Assembly (NCBI GenBank): GCA_014529385.2
Contig: CM043964.1
Coordinates: 138,966,529-139,030,528 of the forward strand
Source of the DNA: Adiantum capillus-veneris
Taxonomy: Eukaryota > Streptophyta > Polypodiopsida > Polypodiales > Pteridaceae
DNA length: 64,000 nucleotides
Reading direction: 5' to 3'
Shown: positions 1 to 12,680 of the stretch, one piece after another
Layout: each line of letters begins with the position of its first letter
Position numbering within the stretch: the first letter of the stretch is position 1
Notes under the pieces: generated by a model
What the model was told of the DNA's origin: nothing
Database searches by the model: none
Seen by the model: only the letters and a program-made list of their open reading frames with translations
Program-made: the position numbers and the translations under genes

Positions 1-705
1 ATCCTTGTAAAGTCTTTCTTTTATTTGCAACAGCTCCACCTTTATCAAAGGATATCGAAGAAACTGTTGATGCCATTGAGAATTGATTTGATTGGGAGTG
101 AGCTGAGTTACATTGACATAGTGAAGTACTCTCAACTCCTAATCCATAGCCGCTTTCCATTCAACATCCATTTCTTGAAAAATATGCTCTTTAAGTGCAT
201 CTTCTTCAGCTTTGGAGAGACGGAACATTGGCATTGTTCCTTGTCAGTGATTGGTACCTGCAATTGAAAACTTTCTGCCTGATCTTCAGTTGGTTGTGTT
301 TCTAAGTCAGCAAAGGAGATTGATAGTATCTCTAGGGTCGACTGTTCAGATGTACCTGCCTCCTCCAGTGTTTCCACATTCCCTTCTCTTAGCAACTGAT
401 TGGCCTTTTTCCATTCTTTTATCCCTTTAAGAAACTACTCTTCCCTTTACATGCGCATTAGGTGAGGACCCTTCCTTGTTTTTGTTCCAGCTTCAGCTCA
501 ATTCTTTGTTTTTTCTTTCTAAAGTTTTGTAAACTTCATCAGTTCCCCTAAGTGAAGCAACTGATGGGTTTTTCCTTATTTGCTTTAAAGATACCGCTTG
601 GTCATTGAATCTCTGCTCTGAGTATTGCAAAGAAGAATTTGCTACATTCAACTGTACGTGGAGCTTTTGTACAGACTGGCTAGTATTCATAAGTTTATTT
701 GTCAC
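1..705 (-). pseudogene. Decayed coding remnant, partly coiled-coil-like
   Basis: Two open stretches lie on the minus strand. From 705 to 493 there are 70 codons rich in Gln, Lys, Leu and Ser, with spacing that suggests a coiled coil. From 234 towards position 1 a second stretch begins MPMFRLSKAEEDALKEH and meets a TAG after about 31 codons, with open sequence beyond it. Stops lie between the two pieces. I do not recognise the family. Acidic and helical composition would fit a retrotransposon gag or a structural protein, but this is a guess. The remnant runs off the left edge of the window. Confidence 0.3.
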
Positions 706-840
706 TTCAATCAGCTACTGCTCCTTGTCTTGCACGCATCTGATAACTTTGTGAGGAGTTCTTACACCACTTGGTAGGGGGGAGCTCCCGACTGCTTCCT
801 TGGTCATCTACGAGGCATTCTAGCATCAGAAATTCATGTA

Positions 841-1943
841 ATTAGCTCCAAAAGTTGGCCAAAAAGTTGTCGAGAAAGTTAAAAAAAATACAAATTGGAC
901 CATAAAATGCAAAATGAGCATAACTTGATCAAAACAAGTCCAAACTTGACCAGACTTCTAGTGCATATGGATAACTACATGCACTAGGTCATGTGGCTAA
1001 GTCAATTTTGGCTAACAGGTTCATGGATCGCGATCCATGTTAGAACACATATGGAACTTTTGGTGATACCATCTGGTAAAGCAAGCTTTGGGAATGCTAT
1101 GGTTCACTTCTTTTTGAATTTGGATCATTACTTGAAAATTTATAACACTTTTTGGAAATTTCCTCAACTTAGAGAACTTTTGCATTTTGACAAGGGTTTT
1201 GAATTTCAAATGACTTGAAATTTTAGGGTTGGGTCATCTTTGGAATTTGGGACCTGGTGATATGATTTTGGCCTCGAAAGCTTGTAGGGGGTCATGGATT
1301 GTGATCCATGTTCAACAACCATTTGAGGTGAAACTTGGGAAACCTATTTCTATAGCATATCCTAACACACTGGTGATATATATATTAAATTTGGACAAGT
1401 TTCTCTAAAATTTTCCCATTTTCCCAAGTTATGGCCCAATTTGGTCCAACTTTGGCAATTTTGACCCTTGATGGTGGTGATCAATATGTTTAGTGTTTAG
1501 CTCTTCTGATGATTTGGGATTGAAGTGTTGCCCAAATTCTAGCTATCTATTGATTTCTGGCCCAATTGGAGTCTCTTTGACCTCTTTAGTTTCCTTGGCA
1601 AGTTTAGACCATTGTCTAAGCATTTCTTGTGTTGCCATAGGTTCACAAGTTTTCCTTGACCTTGCACTTTGCACTTAGACCAGAACACTCTCTGATATTA
1701 CTGGACTTTGACAAATGAAGCACGTTTTAGGCCTCAAAAATTGAAAGGATGACGCAAAGCACATTTCTTGGCTTGTACACACACTTTGCACTTAAATCTG
1801 ACAAAGTTTGGTTGTGGGGGTCATGGATCGCAATCCATGTTCAACACCCAAATTCAACAAAACTTCATGGGTAGAAGACTCCTAGCATGTTTGCCAAGCT
1901 GCTGATGCACTTTCTTCCAAGTTTGGACCAATTTTGTCATGAT
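841..1943. repeat. Non-coding region with three copies of a palindromic motif
   Basis: AT-rich sequence with no convincing gene. It holds three copies of a near-palindrome of the form ATGGATCGCGATCCAT: 1023-1038 (perfect), 1294-1309 (ATGGATTGTGATCCAT) and 1823-1838 (ATGGATCGCAATCCAT). The second and third are preceded by a run of G and TC, and followed by GTTCAAC. Two further copies lie to the right of the LTR element at 1944-5673, so the element interrupted an existing block of these repeats. Confidence 0.6.
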
Positions 1944-2491
1944 TGTGACGTATTCTTTGTCTTTGTTATTACATTATACACTCTTCTTGATTCATTATAG
2001 ATGTGGATGCAAAGTGTGACTAACTCAGGAGGACCCCTGTTCTTGAATGGTCACAACCCTTCGCTTTAAAGTCATGACTCTTCACCAACAGCCACACTCC
2101 TTCGACGACTAGTCATGCCCCTTCAACCAACCGGACTGCGGCTCTTCATTGAATGGATGTGTCTATTTGCCTAAAAACATGTCTATTCACCTAAAGGATG
2201 TGTCTCTTCATGAAGGGTCTTACCTTTTAATTTGTGACTCTTCGTCTCCTATATAAGGAGCCTATTGTACTCACTTTTGAGGCATTCATTCAATCAATCA
2301 AACACACATTCAATCTCTTGAGTCTCAGCTTGATCTTAAGTATGAAGTTTTAAATCTTAAATATAAGATTAGCATTCTATTCAAAGTGTCATTATAATTT
2401 ACTCTAAAAAGAATGCTCGTATGAAATATTCACAAGTTTTTCTTTAAATTTAAGAAATAAGGTTTTTCTTCTTTTAAAGAGAAAAAGAGCA
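1944..2491 (+). repeat. 5' LTR
   Basis: Begins TGTGACG and most likely ends AGAGCA at 2491, two bases before the primer binding site. A TATA-like TATATAA lies at 2250-2256 and should mark the U3/R boundary. The part from 1944 to 2374 is matched by the 3' copy; 2375-2491 has no counterpart there. Confidence 0.65.
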
Positions 2492-2493
2492 TG

Positions 2494-2505
2494 TGGTATC
2501 ATAGC
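2494..2505 (+). other. Primer binding site (initiator Met type)
   Basis: TGGTATCATAGC differs by one base from TGGTATCAGAGC, the standard plant sequence complementary to the 3' end of initiator-Met tRNA. It lies two bases beyond the inferred LTR end. Confidence 0.6.
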
Positions 2506-5245
2506 AAATTTTTTTCCGGGACTCGGAGGTTGTGAGCCTCTCGCCCTCACCGCTACCCTCTCCCCTCCTCTCCCAGAGTTGTATGGAAGCAGAAAAACGG
2601 TGGTACACACACCCAAAAAATCATGAGGGAGCATGAATTTTTCTATTCCAATCATAGAAATAACGGAGAGAATCACAGATGTGTGTGCGCGGCGTGCCAC
2701 GTACCCGGTGAATTTCGGGCAAACTTCTATTGGTGACCTTTTGTGTGCCTCTTCATCAAGTGGTGTCCCTTCAGGATTGCACTGACACCTATTCATGTGA
2801 AAGGGTAACACCTCTTCACCTTATTGGCACCCTTTTGCATAAAGGAGTACCTCTTTGCAGGTGTGGCGCTCCCTTTGCTAGTGGCTGAATTCTCTTTGTT
2901 TGCTAGTGCACATCAAAAGGGGCACCTCTTTGTGAAAAAGAAGACACCCCTTCACTTTGATGGCACCCTTTCCCCAAGGGTTGCACATAGAGTGTACCCC
3001 TTCTCCCTTTCACACACCCTCTGGTGTTGCAATTCTTGATGTTGACGCTGAAATTTACTTGCACTGACTCCTTTGCGCAATTTCCCCAAACATTGAAGCG
3101 TTGGCTGAATTGCACCCTTTCCAAAACACTAAATTGCTGGGCTGAATTTGCCTCTGCGCTAGCATCCTTTCGCTAGCTGTTTTTACGTAAGCAATCTGCA
3201 GCGCAACATTTTTAAAACCTCACCAAAGGTTTTTATAACTACTTATAATGTGAACACACTTTTAAGTGCACCTCTTCAATAATTAACACTTATGTAACTA
3301 AACACAATGACAGCCAGCCAGTGATTTGAATTTCCGCAAGCTGCTCCTACCCCATCACCTAGTGTTGGCCTTGTGTGCATCTTGTGCGTGCGGTACATTT
3401 TGCAGCCATTTCCTACAAACCTCTTTCGCATATTTTGTACATGGACAAAGTTCCCAAGGAAGACTTACTGGCATATCCTTTCCCTACCTCGGAGGTCATT
3501 GTCATTCCAGACACTTTAGAGCATGAGCCCGAGCCAAAGTGTATCATAATTCCCGATTCCTCGACTCCAAAACCCAAACCAGTCCTAGAACTGGCTCCCT
3601 CACCCACTCTAGTTCCTTTGCCACAAGAAAAACTTTTGCCCCAAAAAATTACCCGGTTTATGTTACACACCACCATTTCTTTGAGTTCCAAACGTGGGTG
3701 GTGTGGCATATTTACTTGACATACAAGTCACGTCATTTGCCGCACTTTGAGTACATCCTTGGCGAGTCACCTCCTATTGACGAGGTCAAGGACATTTCCA
3801 ATTCCGACCTTGGATCAGATTTCTTGGTAGCACTTGGAGATGAGTAGGCATCCGCTTCGCTCGACTACGTACCACACATGTCGCCAACCTCCCCTCATTA
3901 TTCCCTTTGAGGAGTAACCATGCGGACATCACAAGAAGGAGAATGACAATCAAAAAATTCCCTCGCTCTTATCAAGGAGCAGATGACAGCACTTTCCATG
4001 AGCCTTGCATCACTTCACACTTGCTTGGAGTAGATGCAAACACAAACCTCTTCCCAAAGTCACCCTATTAGATTTTAGAGGACCCATGCTAATTCTTTGC
4101 CATCTTCTTTTGAAGCTTCAGTGGTCGACCACGAAGAACCACTAAAATGAAAGGCTTTGAAACTCAAATTTTCTCACCCAAAGTATGGTTTCTCAGAGAC
4201 AACTAGACACAAAGTACCTTCGTGCGAGCAGCAAAAAATCTCATCATGAATATTCTTCGAAATGTTACAATTCTAAGCAACCTACTTCTTATTGGAATCA
4301 TCAGCAACAGAAGCAGCAACATGAAGCTTCTAAAGTATCTCATCTTAAAAAGAACTCAGCCATATTAAGATGGGCTTACTTAGTGGCACATATATCCAAG
4401 TACTCGATCGTGAATGCCACGATGCTGGACCAGTTCCCCCTCGCAAGCCATGCCCTACATTTAAGTCTTTCTTATCTGCTGGTGGTAAAGTTGAAGATCT
4501 ATTGATCCTTTCCTTGTGCAAGAGGATCCTTTGAAGATCTAAGAAGCAAAAACTCCCTCAGCCTCCCCCTTCTCAATTGGAAGTCTTAATACCTGCTGAA
4601 ACAAGTGAAGGTTCAAAAGATTCAGGTTCTTGTGTGACAACAACCAATAAGCACATACCCCCTTCTTTGGCCATGTTCCACGTAGAAAAATTTTCTTCAT
4701 CACTGCCCTTACAAAATAAAGTCTTTGTCTTTGAACAGATACCAAATGCAATGGTGAACGATAATTTTTCAAACGAAGATACCAATCCTTACCTTCAGTG
4801 GTGCAAAGGATAAATAAGATGCAGACTCTTGCAGCACGACTTTAGTCATTGCAATTGAATCTTTGGACACAAATTTTTCTCTCAGTCTATGACATTCCTT
4901 CATGAGGATTTTTTGTTCCAAACAAACCAATTGAATACCTACTGGTCATTATTCAATAGAAAACTCAAGTAAATTTACCAATACTTTCACTCGAAGCAAA
5001 TAAAGATTCTATCTTTTCTTGGACAAAGCTCAAAGTTACAAATGATTTTGACAAAAGCACTAATCAAGTTGCAAATATGAATAGTTTTCAGTTTGGCAAA
5101 ATAGTCATGGTCAATAATAGTGCCATACATGGGACTTAACATTTAGAGCTTTGGATGCAGAAGCAAGCATGAATACATTTTCCTTCTCCCGGAGTTTTTA
5201 CAACTACCCCTGAGTTTTATTTTAAATGGGAGGGAATGTACCAAT

Positions 5246-5673
5246 TGTGATGTATTCTTTGTCTTTCTTATTACATTATACACTCTTCTTGATTCATAAC
5301 AAATGCAGATGCTAAGTGTGACTAACCCAGGAGGACCCCTGTTCTCAAATAGTCACAACCCTTTGCTCTAAAGTCATGCCTCTTCACCAGCAACCACACT
5401 CCTTCGACAACTAGTCAAGCCCCTTCAACCAATGGTTGCGGCTCTTCATCGAATGGATGTGTCTATTCGCCTAAAGACATGTATATTTGCCTAAAGGATG
5501 TGTCTCTTCGTGAAGGGTCATAGCTTTCATTTGTGACTCTTCGTCTCCTTTATAAGGAGCCTATTGTACTCAATTTTGAGGCATTCATTCAATCAATGAA
5601 ACACACATTCATTCTCTTGAGTCTCAGTTTGATCTTAAGTATGAAGTTTTAAGTCTTAAATATAGGATTAGCA
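5246..5673 (+). repeat. 3' LTR, truncated at its right end
   Basis: Matches 1944-2374 nearly base for base, including the TATA-like box and the ATTCATTCAATCAAT stretch. Similarity stops at GATTAGCA (5673), about 118 bp before the end of the 5' LTR. The purine tract GGGAGGGA lies about 10 bp upstream. Confidence 0.75.
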
Positions 5674-6374
<701 letters not shown>

Positions 6375-6926
6375 AAAAGGGTTATTTGCAAATGAGGCTT
6401 GATTTGTCTATATGTGTCTGCCTTGTCCGAAGTGCATTGTGCATACTTACCTTACTTGCCCACCTTGTGCATGTCATACCACCTCTGGCTAATACAACTC
6501 ATCATTTGGATACCTCGCAATTAATTGGTCATGCTTCTGCAATTTCGGTCCGTTTTAAGTTGGCCCAAATTTTGTCATGTGCCAAATCCTTCCATATTGA
6601 CATGCTTGAAGCTCTTGCTTTGTAGATTTGGCGTTTGCTTTCAAAAGCCAAATCCAAATTTTTTGGCTCTGTTTATTAATTTTTTATCTTTATCAGGTTA
6701 AAAAGGCAAAAAAATTGCTAAAAATTACTATTAGCTCGCTAAAAATTTACCAAAACTATTCCTCACAGTCATATGTAAGTACTCTCACTCTAGGCATCTC
6801 ATTCGTCAAAATTTGTCAATATGGCTCAATATTTTTCTTGATAAGAGCAGAATTCTGCTAAAATTTGACCAAAAAAAGAAGAATTTAATCATCAAAACAC
6901 ACTTTATATATTGTACACATAATCTC

Positions 6927-7540
6927 TCAACATCTTGCAGCCTCCGTCAAGTTGGAAGATTTATTATGAAGCAATGCTTTTGGTATCCACATCTGTTGCG
7001 GTTTTGATTTTTTGACCCCAACTTGCTTAACCTTATTTCCACAAAGGAGTGTAGATTGTTGGTGTTGAAGATATATTTGTTGTTTGCCCATCACAGATGC
7101 TCGCATCTGAGGTTGTACATCCCAAATGTGATATGTTTGTGCCAAGGGCATAACATAAGCTATGCCCGTGAGATTGTATTTCAAAGTGTCATCCTGCCAC
7201 TGAGGAATTTCTTTGTAAGTGCGCATCCATGAAACTCCCAAAATTATTTTCTTATTCAGGTTCGTATCAGCCATGATGTGGAATTGATATGGGCAATGGT
7301 TACCATCAACGCTAGTTTGAGACATTGGCTTGTCCCAAACTAACCATTGTCCCTTTGTTAGCTGCCTTTAGATCAATATTAGTTGGTTCAATCATGGAGT
7401 CTGATAATTTAAGATATGTCGAATACCGCATAGCATTAACATGCACCCCAGTTGCTCTTTCTATCATTCCATCGACTGGCTGGACATTGATTCATACATA
7501 CATTCCTCCAAGCCAACTTTGCTATATTTGGACTGTTGCA
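6927..7540 (-). pseudogene. Retroviral-type aspartic protease remnant (gypsy-like)
   Basis: Two minus-strand pieces fit a gypsy protease core. One (about 7480-7330) reads VNAMRYSTYLKL, then a Glu-Pro-Thr stretch and a VSLGQANVS segment. The next (7325-6927) contains NLNKKIILGVSWMRTYKEIP, matching the ILG-x-x-W flap-distal motif. The catalytic DSG/DTG is not visible, and stops and a frame change separate the pieces. It lies downstream of an integrase on the same strand, which is the wrong order for one gypsy element (normally PR before RT and IN). Either two elements abut here or one has been rearranged. Confidence 0.45.
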
Positions 7541-7594
7541 ATAAGAGGAGAAGGTGGTTCAACTTGCCATAATGGAGCTGGATTTTGTCGTTCC

Positions 7595-7789
7595 TTACGC
7601 TTCAAGATTTGGTGATGTGTGATTGATCACAAATGGACCGTTATTTTGTTTTTTCAGTGTCTTGGAGTGTTGTTTCAAGGTGTAAATTAATACATAGTCA
7701 CCCTTTTGAAACTCCTTGTTGATGATGTGTTGGTCATGAAATTCTTTCATCTCCCATTTTTGTGCATAGATGGCCGCTTTAAACCTCAA
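7595..7789 (-). pseudogene. Gypsy integrase C-terminal remnant
   Basis: The 64 codons include FQKGDYVLIYTLK, the GDxVLxY core of the gypsy integrase C-terminal region that follows the catalytic domain, and a trailing GPFVI like the usual GPF motif. It continues the decayed integrase at 7913-8757 on the same strand after an out-of-frame gap. Confidence 0.55.
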
Positions 7790-7912
7790 CTTATCTAGTT
7801 GTGTATCTATTCTAGTCTATCTGGTAACTTGTGTCCCATCCATCCTAATTTTCATGCAACACAAAGTGTAGGAATCAAGAATTCCACAAACAATATGAAT
7901 TTATTCCAAACA

Positions 7913-8757
7913 CTAAATTAAAAGGTGTCGCATTCTGTGGCCTTTTGTATAGTACCCAATATGCCCATAAAATTGAGAGTACTTTTTGATCCCAATCCGT
8001 TCTTGATTTGCTGACAATTTTTGTGAGCATTGTGCACAAAATTTTGTTTGTGCTCTCAGCTTGCCGTTTGCTTGAGGGTGGTATGGCATTGAATTAAAAT
8101 GAAGCACCATAAACTCTCACAATAGATACTCAACCATATTCTTTATGAAATGCATCCCTTAATCACTCACTATCTCAATTGGAAGCCCATATATTGTGAA
8201 TATGTTCTCATACAAGAACTGACTGTTGTTATGGCATCATTCTTTTGTGTCGCTTTGGCTTCTTTCCATTTGGCTAAATAGTTTGTGGCCACTATGATGT
8301 ATTGAGCGTGCGTTCGATATGCATGTGTGGTGAGATAGGTCCAACAAAGTCTATCCCCCATTTGGTAAAATCCCTTGCCCCCATCATTGGTTTCATCAGC
8401 ATTTCATCTCGTTGTAGAGACACCATTCGCTTGAGGGTGGTATGGCACTGATTTAAAATGAAGCACCATAAACTCTCACAATAGATACTCAACCATATCT
8501 TTTATGAAATGCATCCCTTGATCACTCGCTATCTCAATGTGAATCCCATATATTGTGAATATGTTCTCATACAAGAACGGAGTTGTCATTCTGGCATCAT
8601 TCTTTTGTGTCTCTTTGGCTTCTATCCATTTGGCTAAATAGTTTGTGGCCACTATGATGTATTGAGCATGCATTCGATATGCATGTGTGGTGAGATAGGT
8701 CCAACAAAGTTTATCCCCATTTGGCAAAAGCCCTTTCCTCCATCATTGTTTTCCATG
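7913..8757 (-). pseudogene. Gypsy integrase catalytic core remnant, internally duplicated
   Basis: Minus-strand fragments show the integrase core: WGIDFVGPISPH with the first catalytic Asp (ORF 8492-8292), SDQGMHF with the second (8727-8476), and YHPQANGKLRAQ (8110-7913), where the usual Glu after YHPQANG is not kept. An imperfect tandem duplication of about 359 bp explains why the WTYLTTHAYR segment occurs twice: copies 8071-8429 and 8430-8757, both starting at CTTGAGGGTGG. Many stops and frame changes. Not functional. Confidence 0.6.
8071..8757. repeat. Tandem duplication, period about 359 bp
   Basis: Copy one is 8071-8429 and copy two is 8430-8757, with scattered substitutions and small indels. 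The unit covers the middle of the decayed gypsy integrase. Confidence 0.75.
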
Positions 8758-8918
8758 AGAGTGTTAATAACATCACATTCACAAGCACCTATTGGAACCG
8801 GCCTTTCTTGTTAGCCCGACGGTATTTTTGGTTGGCCCGGTGAGGCCCGACGGGTGAGATGTCATACCTGGCGGGCTCGTCGGCTATATCCTCCTCTTGC
8901 CCCCATTTTTGGAGGTGG

Positions 8919-8928
8919 CTATATAAAC
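8919..8928 (+). promoter_or_regulatory. TATA-like box upstream of hAT transposase
   Basis: CTATATAAAC follows a GC-rich stretch (8800-8885) holding repeated CCCGACGG/CCCGACGGG motifs. It lies about 940 bp before the hAT transposase start, with the 154-bp tandem repeat between them. A promoter role is inferred from position only. Confidence 0.3.
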
Positions 8929-9055
8929 AATATCTCATACTTACCTCAGTCTGTTTTTGCACACTTGTTGGCTTATTTGAGGTCTCAATTTTCATTCAGG
9001 TTGCTTTGATTCCTATGTTTTTTAACAACACGAATTGTTACGACTGACTTTCCCT

Positions 9056-9752
9056 TGGGTGTCTATTCGCCTGGAAACAGGTTTGGGTAGGGAGCATCCT
9101 TGCAGAGGGTATAGGTGGTGCAAGTGCTTGGGGCTCATTACTATGGTTGGAATGGAGCGCTCATTATCACTACACCTATGTATTGTTTGTTACGTATAGT
9201 TACCTCCCTTGGGTGTCTATCCGCCTCGAAACAAGTTGGGTAGGGAGCATCCTTGCAGAGGGTATAGGTGGTGCAAGTGCTTGGGGCTCATTTCTATGGT
9301 TGAAATGGAGTGCTCCTTATCACTACACCTATGTATTGTTTGTTACATATAGTTAGCTCCAGTGGGTGTCTATCCGCCTGGAAACAGGTTTGGGTAGGGA
9401 GCATCCTTGCGGAGGGTATAGGTGGTGCAAGTGCTTGGGGCTCATTTCTATGGTTGGAATGGAGAACTCCTTATCACTACACGTACGTATTGTTTGTTAC
9501 ATATAGTTAACTCCCTTGGGTGTCTATCCGCATGGAAACAGGTTTGTGTAGGGAGCATCTTTGTGGAGGGTATAGGTGGTGCAAGTGCTTGGGGCTCATT
9601 TCTGTGGTTGGAATGGAGTTCTCCTTATCACTACACCTACGTATTGTTATTTACATATACTTACCTCCCTCGGGTGTCTATCCACCTGGAAACAGGTTTG
9701 GGTAGGGAGCATCCTTGCGGAGGGTATAGGTGGTTGCAAGTGCTTGGGGCAC
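9056..9752 (+). repeat. 154-bp tandem repeat, about 4.5 copies
   Basis: Units begin at the GGGTGTCTATCCGCCTG motif near 9056, 9210, 9363, 9517 and 9671, giving periods of 153-154 bp. Copies differ by a few substitutions each. The last is cut off after GTGCTTGGGGC. Because 154 is not a multiple of three, the several ORFs across it are by-products of the repeat. It ends about 110 bp before the hAT transposase start and may be its leader or subterminal region. Confidence 0.9.
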
Positions 9753-9861
9753 GTTTTTTGCTTTATGTTTATATGTATATTATTTTACTTTATTGTACAA
9801 TTGTTCAATTAAATTCTATTTTTTAAAAAGTTATTATTTTTACGATTGTATGAATGTATAG

Positions 9862-11361
9862 GTGGCTTGTGAACTTATCATGGATGCCAATGCTTGCTCT
9901 CAGAACATCCATGCAGCTACTTCTAGTCGCCCATCGACTAGTGGTGAAGTATCAAACAATGGAGCTTCCAATAAAGGGAAGTGCAAGGCCGTCGGTGGTA
10001 AGGTGCCACGACCTGAGTGTAAATTTTCCGACAATGTAAGATCATTTATAGATTGGCGTTGCAAATGATGTGGCAAAGAAAAATCAGGAGGTGCACTTCG
10101 TATTAGGGAACACTTCCTTGGATCAGGGAATAGAGCAACTAATAGGTCTAATGGAGGCATATGTAATGGTATAGGTCATGAGAGTGCCGCGAAACGCTTG
10201 AAAGAGTTGTTAGGAGGTGTAGCCAATGCAAGGCGACCTACAATACCGACTCCAAGCCATCATGCTTCAGAGCACCAAGGCAATGCTGCCTCAACACAAG
10301 GTGGACAAAATAATGGTGCACCCTACATGCCGACCAACACACACACAGACACTCACACACACAAAGAGCTAGCACTCAAGATGGATCACCCGAGTTTATG
10401 GTTGAAATGCATAGAACGAGGCAAGTAAGTCTAGAGCAAAGCTTTTGATCAATTGCTCTTGAAGAGGCACAACTGCTCTTGCACAAGCTATCTATTTTAC
10501 AAGCGGTTCTATGTTGATGGTCACACGAGAGTCATGGAAGCATGCATGGAAGAAGATTGGTGAGTATGGGGCTGGATTTTCCCCTCTATCATATCATCAA
10601 ATACGGACAACCTTCTTGGATAAATGCTTCAACGAAACCCAAAAAGAAGTTGATAGATTGATCTTGAAATCAGTTGATCAAACAGGATGCACTATAGTCA
10701 GTGATGGATGGTCAAACGTCCAACGCAGGCCGCTGATCAATGTTATGATATTCAGTCCTCGAGGGAGTGCTTCATTAAATCGATTGATAGCTCAGGTGAG
10801 ATAAAGTCAAGGAGCTATATAGCCAATTAATCATAGAAAGAATTCATAAAGTTGGTGTCCAAAATGTAGTACAGGTGATAATAGACAATGCCAAAAATTG
10901 TAGAGCAGCAGGTCGTCTCTTGGAGGAGCGCTTTCCTAGCTTGTACACGTTTGGTTGCAATGCACATAGCTTGAATCTTGTGTTGCATGATTGGTATAAG
11001 AAAGAGGACATTGATTGGTTCAAAATCATTATAGATAATGCAAGGAAGGTGGTGAAGTTTATTTTGAAGAGACAACGTGTGCTGGGCATGTATCGGCAAC
11101 GTATGTCCACAATATTGAAGCTTCCATGTGAAAAGCAGATTTTGCACTAACTTCTACACTGTGGAGAGTCTTTTGCAAAATAAAAATGTTGTTTTGGAGA
11201 CATTTGTTTTTGCAAGCTTCTATGAGTGGGAAGCAGAGCAACCACTACGAGTAAAAACAAAGGTTCGATCTGTGAAAGTTCTTATTGACGATAGACACCT
11301 TTGGTCTGATGTTGGGGACACATACTTGGTGATGAGGCCTGTGATAATATTTTTGCGTTAG
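9862..11361 (+). pseudogene. hAT-family transposase, BED finger and DUF659 part, broken
   Basis: This encoded the cut-and-paste transposase of a hAT element. The N-terminal frame (9862) runs to WRCK, then a TGA where hAT proteins usually have Trp or a similar residue, then CGKEKSGGALRIREHFLG in the same frame: a BED-type zinc finger. After a frameshift, 10511-10804 gives the DUF659 block with TGCTIVSDGWSNVQRRPLIN and FSPRG; the Asp of SDGW is a catalytic candidate. Another frame (10875) has DNAKNCRAAGRLLEE and CNAHSLNLVL. At 11128 a fourth frame gives FYTVESLL and DDRHLWSDVGD. The gene then runs into a copia insertion at 11526; its C-terminus seems to lie at 16603-16800. At least one stop and three frame changes: inactive. 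Confidence 0.8.
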
Positions 11362-11520
11362 TTTGATCTTAAGTTACCCAATATAGGAAAGGTGTCATGG
11401 GTTGGTACTCACCTTTAGAGCCAAAAATTGTTTGATCAAGCCCTAGAGAGCACCTTTTAAAGGCCATGCTTCCATCACCATCTCTGTGGTGACGTCTCTG
11501 TTGATGTCTTTCCATGTTTG

Positions 11521-11525
11521 ACATT
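11521..11525. repeat. Target site duplication ACATT, left copy
   Basis: ACATT directly precedes the left end of the copia element at 11526 and recurs at 16598-16602 directly after its right end. Confidence 0.8.
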
Positions 11526-11749
11526 TAATGAGTGCATGTGTGTGTGAATGCATACATGCGTGCATGGTGCGGTGCATGCGGGGAAGGGGGAAGAGCACAA
11601 GCCAGTGTGGGTGGAGCAGCCTCACAAGACTAAGATGAGGAGCTCCTTATTCTCATATGTAATGAAGAAAAGGGTATGTACACACGTGGGCGGGTGTCCG
11701 GACACTCGACGTCCGGACGGGCAAAAGGTGTAGCGCCTTTATCCCAACA
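11526..11749 (-). repeat. Copia 3' LTR
   Basis: On the minus strand it begins TGTTGGGATAAAGG and ends CACTCATTA. It matches 16373-16597 along its length with scattered substitutions. The minus-strand sequence just upstream, AAGTGGGAGA, is a typical copia polypurine tract. Confidence 0.85.
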
Positions 11750-12680
11750 ATCTCCCACTTAAAGGCAATGCACCAATAAGTGAGGCCTACTAGCTAAACT
11801 ACTAGTATGTACAAGAAACTAGGTGAGAGACTCTCTCAACCTACACCCACTAGCTCACTCTGTCGATCTACACGCAGTCGTATCGACTCTGGTGGTAGGC
11901 TAGTGTGCGTACCCACACTAGAGCCTGCATGTAAATCTCGTAGAAAACTCTATATGGTCAGCAAAGCTCCATGAAGCGTCATGCTACTGTCATCCATCGT
12001 ACGGCTGACAATCCTTGCTACAAATGCTCCCACTGCAGCTGCTACGTCGGGCCTCGACAGTAACAAGTCAAACATGAGACGCCTGAACGCTGACAAAATC
12101 TACACAAGAGTGGTTATACTCACCTCATGCTATCTGCAAAAGCTGCATCCTCAAGACTAGCCATCGCGTATGGATGTGTCGACACTGACACTGGGGAAGC
12201 TACATCCCTCTCACCCATAGCAAAATTGTACATCCTGGCACCAACTCATCAGTCCCTAACATGAGCATGTCAAAAAACTCCATATCTGTCAGCTCTGTCT
12301 GTGTCTCTAGGGAGCAGATCTGCTCTACCTCTGCCTGCACAAAGTCTGACAACACCTGCTGTGTCTCACTAGAGTACTGCCGCTCTATCTCTGTCTCTAT
12401 AGAGTCTACTAGCATGTCCTGCATAGCTAAATGCTTTGTCTCCTGAGCATGATGGAGATCAATGGTGAAAAAGACATGTCTCGTCTCTCACTCAAAGCAT
12501 GCTAGCAACAAAACCAAGACTACGCCGTCTCGAACCTCAGACACATGCATAGGATATACCAGGCCGCTACGGGCTCCTCTAGCAATCATCACTAGTGACC
12601 TGCAATGCATTTTGAAAAGACTGCTCTCTAAGAAGTACCTGACAACCAAAAGCTGCCAACTGTCTCACTGAGATCAAGCC

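Larger units (their letters stand above)
1944..5673 (+). mobile_element. Non-autonomous LTR retrotransposon, 3' LTR truncated
   Basis: Two direct copies of one LTR flank about 2.75 kb. The 5' copy starts TGTGACGTATTC at 1944 and the 3' copy starts TGTGATGTATTC at 5246. A sequence matching the initiator-Met primer binding site with one mismatch (TGGTATCATAGC) follows at 2494-2505, and a purine tract (GGGAGGGA) precedes the 3' LTR. The interior has no protease, reverse transcriptase or integrase. Its only ORFs are a Pro/Glu-rich stretch at 3441-3719 and a Gln/Ser/Lys-rich one at 4185-4505, neither of which I recognise. It must have depended on another element for movement. No target duplication is found because the right end is missing. 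Confidence 0.75.

Noticed and set aside
4185-4505. Gag protein of the 1944-5673 element
   Set aside because: Composition is suggestive (Gln/Lys/Ser), but there is no zinc knuckle or capsid motif.
9056-9752. Possible CRISPR-like array
   Set aside because: The whole 154-bp unit repeats with no unique spacers, and the context is eukaryotic transposons.
9147-9826. Series of overlapping ORFs of 60-134 codons
   Set aside because: They are the 154-bp repeat read in different frames.
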